From BOKV01 sp041987205 (GTDB taxonomy: Bacteria; Pseudomonadota; Alphaproteobacteria; Rhizobiales; Rhizobiaceae): a stretch of DNA of 64,000 nucleotides. The notes below the pieces were generated by a model, which saw only the letters and a program-made list of their open reading frames with translations, did no database searches and had not been told where the DNA came from. A program made the position numbers and the translations under genes. Of this stretch, positions 17,073-26,809 are shown one piece after another (the first letter of the stretch is position 1; each line of letters starts with the position of its first letter). The stretch covers positions 1 through 64,000 of the forward strand of contig JBHIWX010000007.1 of assembly GCA_041987205.1 (NCBI GenBank), given 5' to 3'.

Positions 17073-17609
17073 CTATTTCGGCGCGTCGGCGACGGTGGCG
17101 CCCGGCGGCAGGACGCGGAACATGAAGGTCGGCACTTCCTCGCCGACACCGAACGGTCCCGGCACCTCATGCTTCACCGGCTCGACGCTCTGCAGGAACA
17201 GGGCCATGGCCAGCACGTCCTCGTCTGTAAGCTGCGCGATCGCATGATAGGGCATGATCGGCGCCAGCGTCCGCCCGTCCGGCCGTTCGCCGGTCTTCAG
17301 CACGTGAACGATTTCGTCCGTGCTCCAGTTGCCGAGCCCGGTTTCCTTGTCCGGCGTCAGATTGCGGCCGAGAAAGGCGCCGAGCCCCGGCATCTCGAAC
17401 GCGACGTCGGAACCGCCGAGATAGCGGTCCATGTCCGGATTGCCGAGGAAATAGCCGGGCGTGTGGCAATCGGTGCAGCCGCCCGCAATGATCAGATATT
17501 TGCCGCGCGCGATCTGCGCCTCGTCGGCCGAGGCCGTGCCGCCGGTCCATTGCAGACAGATCGTCGCCAGCGCCGCCATCGACGCTGTGCGTAGGACTTT
17601 CGAAATCAT
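17073..17609 (-). CDS. Periplasmic c-type cytochrome (class I)
   Basis: A 178-residue exported cytochrome. A signal peptide (MISKVLRTASMAALATICLQ, cleavage near ASA-DE) precedes the haem site CTDCH at residues 45-49, and PIMPYHAIAQLTDEDVLAMA holds the likely axial Met plus the final helix motif with L-T-D-E-D. The pattern RGKYLIIAGGCTDCHTP is like the single-haem subunits accompanying alcohol or aldehyde dehydrogenases. No dehydrogenase gene is adjacent, so its electron donor is unknown. A strong GGGAGGG ribosome site precedes ATG 17609. Confidence 0.88.
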   Translation of the reverse strand: MISKVLRTASMAALATICLQWTGGTASADEAQIARGKYLIIAGGCTDCHTPGYFLGNPDMDRYLGGSDVAFEMPGLGAFLGRNLTPDKETGLGNWSTDEIVHVLKTGERPDGRTLAPIMPYHAIAQLTDEDVLAMALFLQSVEPVKHEVPGPFGVGEEVPTFMFRVLPPGATVADAPK

Positions 17610-17860
17610 CGGTACCCTCCCTTGAAGTGGATTTCCCTGTCGACTCGGGCTGCCCCACATCTTCCCGCACCTCGCCATGATCTTCCCCGCCGTGACACTT
17701 GGCAAGCGGGATCGGGACCAGATGCGAAGCGCTGCAAGACAGGCCTGATCGGCTGGTTCAGATTGCGTTCAGGCGCGCGGCGATAGGCATGGCGCAATCG
17801 CAGACCGCAATAACGCCTCAATTGGTGCGTGAAACTGCGGCAAGCAGGGAGACGACCACC

Positions 17861-18685
17861 ATGAAATTCGCCGGAGCAGCCCTTATCGCCTCGCTCGCCG
17901 CATGCGCCGGCCTGGCCGCCGCCCTGCCCGCAAGCGCGGAAATGACCGAGCACAAGACCGTGTTCGACGTAAAGTTCGGCATTCTCACCATTGGCAAGGC
18001 GACCTTCGACATCCGCTTCGACGAGAACAATTATGTCCTCGGCGCCTCCGGCAAGACGGAGGGCGTCGCCGAGATGGTCGCGCCGGGCTCCGGCGAGGTC
18101 GAAAGCAAGGGCCGCATCGGCGAAAACGGCGTCATCGCCGAAACGCACGAAGTCGTCTTCCACGACAAGTCAAAGAACAAGGACAAGAAGCTCGAGATGA
18201 GCTTCCGCGACGGCGAGGTCGAAAGCGTCAAGCTCGACCCCGACAAGAAGAAAAAGAAGAAGGGCCGGAAATGGGTGCAGATCACGCCGGAGCAATTGCG
18301 CTCGGTGATCGATCCGGCCTCCAGCGTGATCGTGCCCGTCGCCTGGGACCGCGCCAACGACCCAAAGGCCGTCTGCGACCGCGTTCTCAACGTCTATGAC
18401 GGCGATACGCGCTACGACATCAAGCTCAGATACAAGTCGACCAAGCCCATCAAGACCAAGGGGTATCGCGGCTACGCCTATGTCTGCTCGCTGCGCTACA
18501 TCCCGGTCGCCGGCCACAAGAAAAAGCAGAAGAACGTCGAGTACATGAGCAACAACAAGGATATGGAGATCTGGCTGGCGCCCATGGCCAAGTCCAATCT
18601 CTACACGCCGATCCGCATCGAGGTCCCGACCTGGGTCGGCACCTTCTCCGCCATTCCCGACTATTTCGGCGTGGTTTCGCACTGA
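17861..18685 (+). CDS. DUF3108 domain-containing exported protein
   Basis: A 274-residue protein with a clear signal peptide ending ALPASA-EM at about residue 27. The mature part is rich in beta strands: TVFDVKFGILTIGKATFDIR, ASGKTEGVAEMVAPGSGE, a lysine-rich loop (DKKKKKKGRKW) and IRIEVPTWVGTFSAIP at the end, the usual DUF3108 layout. Two Cys residues (VCDRV and VCSLR) could form a disulfide. Proteins with this domain are periplasmic or outer-membrane associated; function is unknown. It lies directly upstream of the SUV3-like helicase gene with 122 bp between, a neighbourhood I recall in rhizobia. Confidence 0.85.
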   Translation: MKFAGAALIASLAACAGLAAALPASAEMTEHKTVFDVKFGILTIGKATFDIRFDENNYVLGASGKTEGVAEMVAPGSGEVESKGRIGENGVIAETHEVVFHDKSKNKDKKLEMSFRDGEVESVKLDPDKKKKKKGRKWVQITPEQLRSVIDPASSVIVPVAWDRANDPKAVCDRVLNVYDGDTRYDIKLRYKSTKPIKTKGYRGYAYVCSLRYIPVAGHKKKQKNVEYMSNNKDMEIWLAPMAKSNLYTPIRIEVPTWVGTFSAIPDYFGVVSH

Positions 18686-18807
18686 CGCGAAGCCGCCTGC
18701 CGCCAACAATGCTGGAAAGCGGCGGCCAATATCGCTAAATGAGGGGGCGCCGCGCTTCATGCGCGGCACCAACCCCTTCTGCAAACCGGTTCATCTTCCC
18801 CGAAAAC

Positions 18808-21800
18808 ATGGCTTCCAGCGTTTCATCCAGACCGTCTGCTGACGGGCGCGGCGTCCTTGCCGTCCTGGGGCCCACCAATACGGGCAAGACACACCTCGCC
18901 ATCGAGCGCATGGTGGCGCATTCGAGCGGCCTGATCGGCCTGCCGCTGCGCCTGCTCGCCCGCGAGGTCTATGAACGCGTCGCCGAGAAGGTCGGCGCGG
19001 CCAATGTCGCGCTGGTCACCGGCGAGGAGCGCATCAACGCCGACGGCAATGCCCGTTTCACGGTTTCGACCGTCGAGGCCATGCCGGACGAGACCGATGT
19101 CGCCTTCGTCGCCATCGACGAGGTGCAGCTCGCCGCCGATCCCGAGCGCGGCCATGTCTTCACCGACCGGCTGATGAATCTGCGCGGACGCGAGGAGACC
19201 ATGCTGCTGGGCGCGGCAACCGTGCAGCGCGCGCTGCAGGCCCTGCTGCCCGGCATCGACGTCATCACGCGGCCCCGCATGTCGATGCTCACCTGGGCCG
19301 GCCAGAAGAAGATCACCCGCCTGCCGAGCCGAAGCGCCATCGTCGCCTTTTCCGCCGACGAGGTCTACGCCATTGCCGAGCTGATCCGCCGCCAGCGCGG
19401 CGGTGCCGCCGTGGTGCTGGGTTCGCTCAGCCCGCGCACGCGAAACGCCCAGGTCCAGCTCTACCAGTCCGGCGATGTCGACTTCCTCGTCGCCACCGAC
19501 GCGATCGGCATGGGCCTCAATCTCGACCTCGACCATGTCGCCTTCGCACAGGACCGCAAGTTCGACGGTTTCACCCAGCGCCGGCTCACCCCAGCCGAGA
19601 TGGGCCAGATCGCCGGTCGCGCCGGACGGCACATCCGCAACGGCACTTTCGGCGTCACCGGCCAGGTGCCGCCCTTCGACGACGAACTGGTCGAGCGCCT
19701 GGAGACCCATGAGTTCGATCCGGTCCAGGTGCTGATCTGGCGCAATCGAAACCTGTCCTTTGCCTCGATCGAGGAACTGCGCGCCTCGCTTGAAGCGCCC
19801 TCCGACAGCCGGTTGTTGATGAAATCCTTCCCCGCGCCCGATCTGGTTGCGCTCTCCAATCTGGCGCGCGACGAGGAAGTCCGGCAATTGTGCGGTGGCG
19901 AGACCGACATACGCCTGTTGTGGGATGTCTGTCAGATACCCGATTACCGCCGGATATCCCCCGGTGAACATGCCGGCCTGCTCGGCAATGTATTCGTCGA
20001 TATCGCCCGTCATGGACATATCGCCGAGGACTGGTTCGCCAGACAGGTTTCGATGACGGATCGAACCGATGGCGACATTGATGCGTTGTCTGCCCGGATC
20101 GCCCACGTGAGAACGTGGACCTATCTGTCGCACCGGGACGGTTGGCTGGACGATGCAGCACACTGGCAGGAAGCGACCCGCCAGATCGAGGACAGGCTCT
20201 CCGATGCCTTGCATGAGAGCTTGACGAAACGATTCATTGACCGCAGGACAAGCGTCCTGATGAAGCGTCTCAGGGAAAACGCGATGCTCGAAGCCGAAAT
20301 CAGCTCCGGAGGCGACGTGGTGGTCGAGGGCCATCATGTCGGTCGCCTGATGGGGTTCAGGTTCACTCCCGATGCCTCCGCCTCCGGGCCGGAAGCCAAG
20401 GCCGCCACCGGGGCAGCCATGAAGGCGCTCGCTGCCGAGATCGACAAACGGGCCGAACGCCTGGGCGCCGCGCCTAATGGCGACATCGCGCTCGGTTCAG
20501 ACGCGGTGCTGCGCTGGCTAGGCGAACCCGTCGCCAAGCTCGCCGCCGGCGAGGACATGCTGCGCCCGCGTGTCATCCTGCTGGCCGACGAGCAGCTGAC
20601 GGGCGCCCCGCGCGACACCGTCGTCGCCCGCCTCGAGCGCTGGGTCGCGAACAACATCGCCACCCTGCTCAAGCCGCTGGTCGACCTCGCCGCCGACGAG
20701 GCGCTGACCGGCATCGCGCGCGGCCTCGCCTTCCGCCTCGTAGAGGCGCTGGGCACGCTCGACCGCCGCGACGTCGCCGCCGATGTCGGATCGCTCGACC
20801 AGAACGCGCGCGCCAGCCTGCGCCGCCATGGCGTGCGCTTCGGTGCCTACCACATCTTCATTCCGACGCTGCTCAAGCCCGCGCCGACCGCGCTGATCGG
20901 CCTCCTGTGGGGCCTGCACCGCAACGATACCGACATACCGGGCCTGACCGAACTGCCGGCCATGCTGGCCGCCGGTCGGACCTCCTTCCCTTCGGAGCCG
21001 AACATCGACCGTGAGGTCTACCGGCTCTGCGGCTTCCGCGTGCTCGGACCCAGGGCCGTACGCATCGACATCCTGGAGCGCCTGGCCGATCTCATTCGCC
21101 CGGCACTCGCCTGGCGCCCGACGTCCGACACGCCGGCGCCCGACGGTGCCGTCGACGGCCGCGCCTTCGTCGCCACACCGGCCATGCTGTCCATCCTCGG
21201 CGCCACGCATGAGGACATGGAGCAGATCCTGAAGGGACTGGGCTATCGCGGCGAGACAAAGCCAGAGGCCGAAGTGCTCGCCATGCTGCCGAAGGCGGCA
21301 TCCGGATCATCCGGCGATACGGCTTCGAAGGACACGAGTGAAGCTGCGACAGCCGAGCCGGCCGCCAAAGCTGGTGAAGACGGTGAAAGCGCGCAGGCGC
21401 AGCCCGTCGCGCCGGAAGCTTCGGCCGAACCGGCCGCCGACGCCGCACCCGCGCAGGGGGACACCGAAGACACTACGCCACAATCTGCTGACGCGACCGA
21501 AACCGCGCAGATGGCAGCAGAACAGCAGGCGACCGAGCCGCAAGCAGATGCTGCCGCACAGGCTGAGCCGGAGAGCGACACGGAAGCAACCGCCGAGGCC
21601 GAGCAGCCGAAAACCATGACGCTCTGGCGACCGGCCCGTCATGGCCGGCGCGACGACCGGCCGAACCGCAATGCGTCCGGCCGGCAGCGCCATGGCTCAG
21701 CTCAGCAGTCGGGCCAGGCGCCGGACGGACAGGCACGGGACGGCCAGGCACGGGACGGCGGCGATGGTCGCCCCGGCAAGCATGGCCAGCGGCACGGACC

Positions 21801-21966
21801 GAAGAAGGGCCGGGGCAAGGGCAAGCCCTTCGACAACCGTGTCGACGGCAAGTCCGGCAAGCGTCCCGGCCACCGTCCCGAGAAGCCTAACCGGGTCGCT
21901 GATCCGGATTCGCCCTTCGCCAAGCTGGCCCAGTTGAAGGCCGATCTCGAAAAGCGGGATGGCTGA
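18808..21966 (+). CDS. SUV3-like DExH-box RNA helicase with long disordered tail
   Basis: A 1052-residue helicase of the mitochondrial SUV3 branch of superfamily 2. Walker A is GPTNTGKTH (residues 21-29), the DExH-type box is IDEVQLAADPERGHVF, and motif VI is GQIAGRAGRH. Residues about 190-480 hold RecA domain 2 and linker, about 490-830 the C-terminal helicase-associated part. The last 220 residues are first Ala/Glu/Pro/Gln-rich and acidic, then Arg/Gly/Lys-rich (DGQARDGQARDGGDG), ending in a conserved helix SPFAKLAQLKADLEKRDG. It probably unwinds structured RNA. Codon use changes in the middle (about 19810-20340). Start ATG 18808. It overlaps the S4 gene by 8 bases. Confidence 0.9.
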   Translation: MASSVSSRPSADGRGVLAVLGPTNTGKTHLAIERMVAHSSGLIGLPLRLLAREVYERVAEKVGAANVALVTGEERINADGNARFTVSTVEAMPDETDVAFVAIDEVQLAADPERGHVFTDRLMNLRGREETMLLGAATVQRALQALLPGIDVITRPRMSMLTWAGQKKITRLPSRSAIVAFSADEVYAIAELIRRQRGGAAVVLGSLSPRTRNAQVQLYQSGDVDFLVATDAIGMGLNLDLDHVAFAQDRKFDGFTQRRLTPAEMGQIAGRAGRHIRNGTFGVTGQVPPFDDELVERLETHEFDPVQVLIWRNRNLSFASIEELRASLEAPSDSRLLMKSFPAPDLVALSNLARDEEVRQLCGGETDIRLLWDVCQIPDYRRISPGEHAGLLGNVFVDIARHGHIAEDWFARQVSMTDRTDGDIDALSARIAHVRTWTYLSHRDGWLDDAAHWQEATRQIEDRLSDALHESLTKRFIDRRTSVLMKRLRENAMLEAEISSGGDVVVEGHHVGRLMGFRFTPDASASGPEAKAATGAAMKALAAEIDKRAERLGAAPNGDIALGSDAVLRWLGEPVAKLAAGEDMLRPRVILLADEQLTGAPRDTVVARLERWVANNIATLLKPLVDLAADEALTGIARGLAFRLVEALGTLDRRDVAADVGSLDQNARASLRRHGVRFGAYHIFIPTLLKPAPTALIGLLWGLHRNDTDIPGLTELPAMLAAGRTSFPSEPNIDREVYRLCGFRVLGPRAVRIDILERLADLIRPALAWRPTSDTPAPDGAVDGRAFVATPAMLSILGATHEDMEQILKGLGYRGETKPEAEVLAMLPKAASGSSGDTASKDTSEAATAEPAAKAGEDGESAQAQPVAPEASAEPAADAAPAQGDTEDTTPQSADATETAQMAAEQQATEPQADAAAQAEPESDTEATAEAEQPKTMTLWRPARHGRRDDRPNRNASGRQRHGSAQQSGQAPDGQARDGQARDGGDGRPGKHGQRHGPKKGRGKGKPFDNRVDGKSGKRPGHRPEKPNRVADPDSPFAKLAQLKADLEKRDG

Positions 21967-22363
21967 CGCACCGGCACCCGGGCAAGGCAGCCAGGTCGCC
22001 ATGCGGCTCGACAAATGGCTGTGGCACGCACGGGTGACGCGCACGCGAACGCTGGCGAAGAAACTGGTCGAGGCCGGCAAGGTCCGGCTCAACCGGACCA
22101 AGGTCCAGTCCGCCAGCCACAACGTGAAGCTCGGCGACGTACTGACGATTACGCTGCCGCGCGCCGTGCTCGTCTACGAGATCGCCGGTTTCGCCACACG
22201 GCGCGGTCCCTATTCCGAGGCAAGCACGCTCTATGTCGACCGCAGCCCGCCGGTCGAGAAGGCAGGGTCGGATTCATCCGTGGCGGCGGCGCCGCCCGTT
22301 CTGAAGCGCCCGGAAGGCCGCGAACGGCGCAAGGCCCGCCGCCTCGCCGGCAAACCGGAGTAA
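21959..22363 (+). CDS. S4 domain RNA-binding protein (Hsp15-like)
   Basis: A 134-residue protein with one S4 domain: MRLDKWLWHARVTRTRTLAK, then EAGKVRLNRTKVQSASHNVK and GDVLTITLPRAVLVYEIAGF. This is the layout of heat-shock protein Hsp15, which binds stalled 50S subunits carrying nascent chains. The C-terminal tail is basic (RPEGRERRKARRLAGKPE), as in RNA-binding relatives. Start 21959 overlaps the helicase 3' end by 8 bases; an internal Met at 22001 is also possible. Co-translation with an RNA helicase supports a role in RNA handling; this link is inference. Confidence 0.88.
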   Translation: MADAPAPGQGSQVAMRLDKWLWHARVTRTRTLAKKLVEAGKVRLNRTKVQSASHNVKLGDVLTITLPRAVLVYEIAGFATRRGPYSEASTLYVDRSPPVEKAGSDSSVAAAPPVLKRPEGRERRKARRLAGKPE

Positions 22364-22465
22364 ACGCTTCCTCTTGGCGCACCCTGCAGGGGTATTTCGT
22401 TCTTGAAGCGCCGATGTAAAAGTTTTACCGAACGGACGCGTTTCGCATCCTCCCCGGAGCCTTGA

Positions 22466-22807
22466 ATGACCTATATCGTCGACGACAAGTGCATCAAATG
22501 CAAATACATGGATTGCGTTGAAGTATGCCCGGTGGACTGCTTCTACGAGGGTGACAACATGCTCGTCATCCATCCGGACGAATGCATCGATTGCGGCGTC
22601 TGCGAGCCCGAATGCCCGGCCGAGGCAATCAAGCCCGACACCGAGCCCGGCCTCGAGCAATGGCTGAAGATCAACGCCGAATATGCCGAGAAATGGCCCA
22701 ACATCACGGTCAAGCGCGATCCGCCGGCCGATGCCAAGGAATTCGAGGGCGTCGAGGGCAAGTTCGAGAAGTATTTCTCGCCCGAGCCGGGCGAGGGCGA
22801 CCAGTAG
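22466..22807 (+). CDS. fdxA: 7Fe ferredoxin FdxA
   Basis: A 113-residue ferredoxin with the cysteine pattern of the Azotobacter FdI type: Cys9, Cys17 and Cys50 for a [3Fe-4S] cluster, Cys21, Cys40, Cys43 and Cys46 for a [4Fe-4S] cluster, with Cys12 and Cys25 extra. Motifs are CIKCKYMDCVEVCPVDCF and CIDCGVCEPECPAEAI. The C-terminal extension (from residue 57) is normal for FdxA. It carries single electrons in the cytosol; the partner cannot be told here. The order S4 protein, fdxA, carD, rpoH is one I recall from rhizobial chromosomes. Confidence 0.95.
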   Translation: MTYIVDDKCIKCKYMDCVEVCPVDCFYEGDNMLVIHPDECIDCGVCEPECPAEAIKPDTEPGLEQWLKINAEYAEKWPNITVKRDPPADAKEFEGVEGKFEKYFSPEPGEGDQ

Positions 22808-23237
22808 TTGCAGCGCCGCGCAACCTCGCGGCGTTTACCCTGTTGCCAGTCGTTCGCGCCTGCATGGTTCGCACATGCGGGAGGAAATTGATTTTTCCGT
22901 AATTTTCCACTATATTATCGCAATGAATGGAATTCGGTCGTCAAGAATGGCGTTTTGGCGACTGCGATCAGAGGAATATCACCCTCCCGAATTGGTTACG
23001 GCGCGTCGACGGCAAGATATCTTGCCGATGGTCTTCGCTTCCCATTTTACGGTCTTTGACCGACGGCCGGCAGTTCGGATTCTGAATGAACAACAGCGCG
23101 CAATGTCCCCGGCATCCTGAACGGAGTCCGGGGCCGGTCGCCTTCCGGCCCAATTACGGGCAATCTGGATGGCAGGCATGTGTGCCAAACGGCGAGAGCG
23201 CGTCAACGCGGCGGACCAACAGGGAGTACTGTGTACA
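22808..23237 (+). other. 430-bp non-coding stretch with promoter and structured carD leader
   Basis: No gene is supported here. It holds a good sigma-70 promoter at 22888-22916 and a leader of about 315 nt before carD. Late in the leader two hairpins lie in tandem: CCCCGG/CCGGGG (23107-23112 with 23128-23133, with an inner TCC/GGA pair) and GGCCGG/CCGGCC (23132-23137 with 23145-23150), sharing two bases and therefore mutually exclusive at their junction. No T-run follows either, so they are not intrinsic terminators. A small RNA starting at 22923 is possible but unproven. Confidence 0.5.
22888..22916 (+). promoter_or_regulatory. Sigma-70 promoter upstream of carD
   Basis: TTGATT (22888-22893), a 17-base spacer and TATATT (22911-22916) make a near-consensus housekeeping promoter inside an A+T-rich patch. 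The expected transcript start is near 22923, about 315 nt before the carD start codon. Confidence 0.65.
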
Positions 23238-23801
23238 ATGGCAACGGCAAAAAAGACGACGCAGCGTCACGGTTTCAAGACCGGTGAGTACATCGTCTAT
23301 CCGGCGCATGGCGTCGGACAGATCACCGCGATCGAGGAACAGGAAGTGGCCGGCCTCACGCTGGAACTGTTCGTCATCAATTTCGAGCAGGACAAGCTGA
23401 CCCTTCGCGTCCCGGTCTCCAAGATCGATTCTGCCGGCATGCGCAAGCTCTCAGAGCCCCAGACCATCGACAAGGCGCTCAAGACCGTCTCCGGCCGCGC
23501 GCGCATCAAGCGCACCATGTGGAGCCGCCGCGCCCAGGAATACGAGGCGAAGATCAATTCCGGCGACCTGATCGCGATCTCGGAAGTGGTCCGCGACCTC
23601 TACCGCTCGGAAAATCAGCCCGAGCAGTCCTATTCCGAGCGCCAGCTCTATGAGGCCGCGCTCGACCGCATGGCCCGCGAGATTTCGTCGGTAAACAAGA
23701 TCTCGACCACCGAAGCCGTCGTGCTGGTGGAGAAGTTCCTGGCCAAGGGCCCGCGCCGCGGACCCAAGAACGAAGAGGCCGAGCAGGAAGAGGCTGCCTG
23801 A
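23238..23801 (+). CDS. carD: CarD/CdnL family transcriptional regulator
   Basis: A 187-residue protein with the RNA-polymerase-interacting CarD/TRCF-RID domain at residues 12-70 (GFKTGEYIVYPAHGVGQI; VPVSKIDSAGMRKLS) followed by the helical DNA-binding domain (KRTMWSRRAQEYEAKINSGD; SENQPEQSYSERQLYEAALD). In alphaproteobacteria CdnL/CarD stabilises open complexes at ribosomal and other promoters. Start ATG 23238 is chosen on family length; the frame is open 23 codons upstream. It has its own promoter and terminator, and precedes rpoH2. Confidence 0.93.
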   Translation: MATAKKTTQRHGFKTGEYIVYPAHGVGQITAIEEQEVAGLTLELFVINFEQDKLTLRVPVSKIDSAGMRKLSEPQTIDKALKTVSGRARIKRTMWSRRAQEYEAKINSGDLIAISEVVRDLYRSENQPEQSYSERQLYEAALDRMAREISSVNKISTTEAVVLVEKFLAKGPRRGPKNEEAEQEEAA

Positions 23802-23844
23802 GGCAATCACCTCCCGGCCCGCATCGGGCCCGGATCAAGCTTCG

Positions 23845-23877
23845 AAAAAGGCCCGGCCGACGCCGGGCCTTTTTGCG
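23845..23877 (+). terminator. Rho-independent terminator of carD
   Basis: AAAAAGGCCCGGC (23845-23857), a four-base loop and GCCGGGCCTTTTT (23862-23874) form a perfect 13-bp stem in which the T-run is part of the pairing. It lies 44 bases after the carD stop codon. Because the A-run and T-run mirror each other it could also work on the minus strand. Confidence 0.9.
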
Positions 23878-23974
23878 TTTGCGCGAGCGTTCACGTTTTT
23901 TTGACGGTGTGTTTTCGTCCCAGGGCGAATTTGTGCCGCCCTCGATGCGTATATGAATCGGAAAGGGGTTGATC

Positions 23975-24835
<861 letters not shown>

Positions 24836-25076
24836 AACTAATCAATCGCGCCGATGAGCGAACGAAATTCCCGTTCGCAACGCTGCCGCAGCACGCCCTC
24901 CGTGGCAGGGCAGGCTCTGACGACCCGCCAAGGGCAAGCCTGTGAACGGACGGTCAGGCGATGCCTGATCGAAATCTGGTGCGTTTCAGCTTTGGACCGA
25001 ATCGAAAAGCGCTGCCTCTCGCATACGCTCGAACGCGCATTTCGATGCGTCTGTTTCAGACAAAGCCTGAAACGCA

Positions 25077-26564
25077 CTAGCTGTCGGAGACGATCTTGAC
25101 CCGGCTTCCCGGCTCCGGCAATTCGCCGGGGCCGAGCCCGTTGAGCAGGCGCAGCAACTGCAGCGGTTCATCCGTGCCCTTCATCCGGCCGGCGAGCTGT
25201 CCCAGGCTCTCGCCCGGCGCCACCGTCACGATCTTCAGCCGCAGCGGCGCCAGCGCCTTGCGTTCGTCGTCCGTCAACTGACGGAACGTGTCGGTGATCG
25301 AGTCTGAGACGGATGCGATCATCGCCTGCCCGGCCGGCGCGGCGGTGATGAAGCGGTAGACCTGGTTGCCGATGCGGATCACCTTGATGCGGAAATCCCA
25401 GCCTTCGGCCTGTGCGTCGGCGGCAGCCACCGGCAGGCCCGTCGCGGTCTCGCCAATGGCGATCGTGTCCTCGCGCAGCCCGTTGACCCAGCCGCTCTTG
25501 AGATAGCTTTCCAGCCCCTGCCAGCGATTGAGCACGGCCGCGTCGAACCGCGTCGCTGCCTCGCCCGGCCCGGTCACGATGATCGCCTTGGGCTGGTTGT
25601 CGATGCGCGTGCCCTCGGGCACGGTGAAGGTGATGCCGAGCCCCGAATGCGAGAAGACGCGCCCGCGCACATAGCCCTCGTCGGCCGTGTCGCCATAGAG
25701 CAGCCCGTCGATACCGGTGAGATAGCGTCCGCGCTCGCGCTCGCCGACGCCGGGCGCGCCGAAGAACCTTGCATGGCGCTGCGCCAGCGTGATGCGCTGC
25801 GGCGTGGTGGGATGGTTCGACAGGAAGGTGAAATCGTCCTCAAGCGCCGCCTTGCCGCTCTTGAAAGCCTGGTAGGCCTGCATCGTCTCAAGGAATCGCG
25901 CGGCGGCGAACGGATCGAAGCCCGCCCGGCCAATCATGCGGATGCCGATGGCGTCGGCCTGCAATTCCTGCTCGCGCGAGAAATCCGAAAGCTTGAGCTG
26001 GTTGGCGGCAAGCGCGACACGCGCCGCGACGGAATCGCCCAGCACCTCGTGCACGACATCCTCGCCGATCTGCACCGAGCTCATCTTCTCCTGGCGCAGG
26101 ATCGCGTGGTTGGCCACGACATGGCCCATCTCGTGGGCAATGACCGCCGCGATCTCGGACGAATCATTGGCGAGTGCCAGAAGCCCGCGCGTGACATAGA
26201 GAAACCCGCCCGGCAGCGCGAAGGCGTTTACTTTGGGCGTGTCGAGGATTGTGACCTTGTAGACGCGCGAGGGATCTTCCGACACCGAGATCAGCCGGCC
26301 GACCACCAGCGCCAGCGCCTTTTCCGCCTCCTCGTTGCGGTATTCGCCGCCATATTTGGCGAGCACCAGCGGATGTTCGCGCGCCCCTATCGCCTCCTGC
26401 GGGTCGTCCGGACGCACGAAACTGGAAGCGAGGCTCGCCTCTCCCTTGACGTCCTGCAGCGCCGACAGCACGCAGCCCTGCAGCAGCGCGGCCGCGGCGA
26501 GCGCCATCACCCCGCGCGCCAATGGACCGCGCGCCGAGGGACCGCGCACAGGCGAGTCGCGCAC
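25077..26564 (-). CDS. M48 family metalloprotease lipoprotein with LysM-like C terminus
   Basis: About 495 residues. The M48 peptidase domain holds the zinc site HEMGHVVANH and the third ligand in SREQELQADAIGIR, after DTPKVNAFALPGGFLYVTRG. A lipobox LLQGC follows the hydrophobic run ALAAAALLQ, so it is probably an outer-membrane or periplasmic lipoprotein like BepA/LoiP. The C terminus (about the last 50 residues, VTVAPGESLGQLAGRMKG) resembles a LysM peptidoglycan-binding unit. The start is uncertain: ATG 26507 gives no basic n-region, so GTG 26564, which gives an Arg-rich one, is used; none has a clear ribosome site. The 241 bp to rpoH2 hold nothing recognisable. Confidence 0.85.
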   Translation of the reverse strand: MRDSPVRGPSARGPLARGVMALAAAALLQGCVLSALQDVKGEASLASSFVRPDDPQEAIGAREHPLVLAKYGGEYRNEEAEKALALVVGRLISVSEDPSRVYKVTILDTPKVNAFALPGGFLYVTRGLLALANDSSEIAAVIAHEMGHVVANHAILRQEKMSSVQIGEDVVHEVLGDSVAARVALAANQLKLSDFSREQELQADAIGIRMIGRAGFDPFAAARFLETMQAYQAFKSGKAALEDDFTFLSNHPTTPQRITLAQRHARFFGAPGVGERERGRYLTGIDGLLYGDTADEGYVRGRVFSHSGLGITFTVPEGTRIDNQPKAIIVTGPGEAATRFDAAVLNRWQGLESYLKSGWVNGLREDTIAIGETATGLPVAAADAQAEGWDFRIKVIRIGNQVYRFITAAPAGQAMIASVSDSITDTFRQLTDDERKALAPLRLKIVTVAPGESLGQLAGRMKGTDEPLQLLRLLNGLGPGELPEPGSRVKIVSDS

Positions 26565-26784
26565 ATGGCGACGCGGCGGCGCGGTACGGTTGCTTCCCGT
26601 GATCAGTATGGACGTGTCAGGCAAGGGCGTAAGAATCCAGAAATTCCGATGACCGGCGGCCCAGCGCGCAAACCGGTATCCTGCTTCGCCTGTTACCAGA
26701 TTTTTCTGCCAAAAATAAGATGCACGTGGGCGATCCCGGCGAAAATCACCGGGCCGTGCGGCTTCCTGATTGTTGGATGACGAC

Positions 26785-26803
26785 CGGCGGGCAGTGCCCG
26801 CCG
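26785..26803 (-). terminator. G+C-rich hairpin just after ugd, possible terminator
   Basis: CGGCGGGC (26785-26792), loop AGT and GCCCGCCG (26796-26803) form a perfect 8-bp stem seven bases after the ugd stop codon. On the minus strand it is not followed by a T-run, so it may protect the 3' end or act weakly rather than terminate. Confidence 0.4.
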
Positions 26804-26809
26804 TGCCGC

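Noticed and set aside
15655..17247. Plus-strand open frame of 530 codons across the YhhQ gene, rpmB and the DUF6665 gene
   Set aside because: It runs through the rpmB terminator and antisense to rpmB and YhhQ, which are certain genes; the translation is low-complexity Arg-rich.
18823..20337. Long open frame antisense to the SUV3-like helicase (504 codons)
   Set aside because: Mirror of the helicase coding frame; no ribosome site and no family motif.
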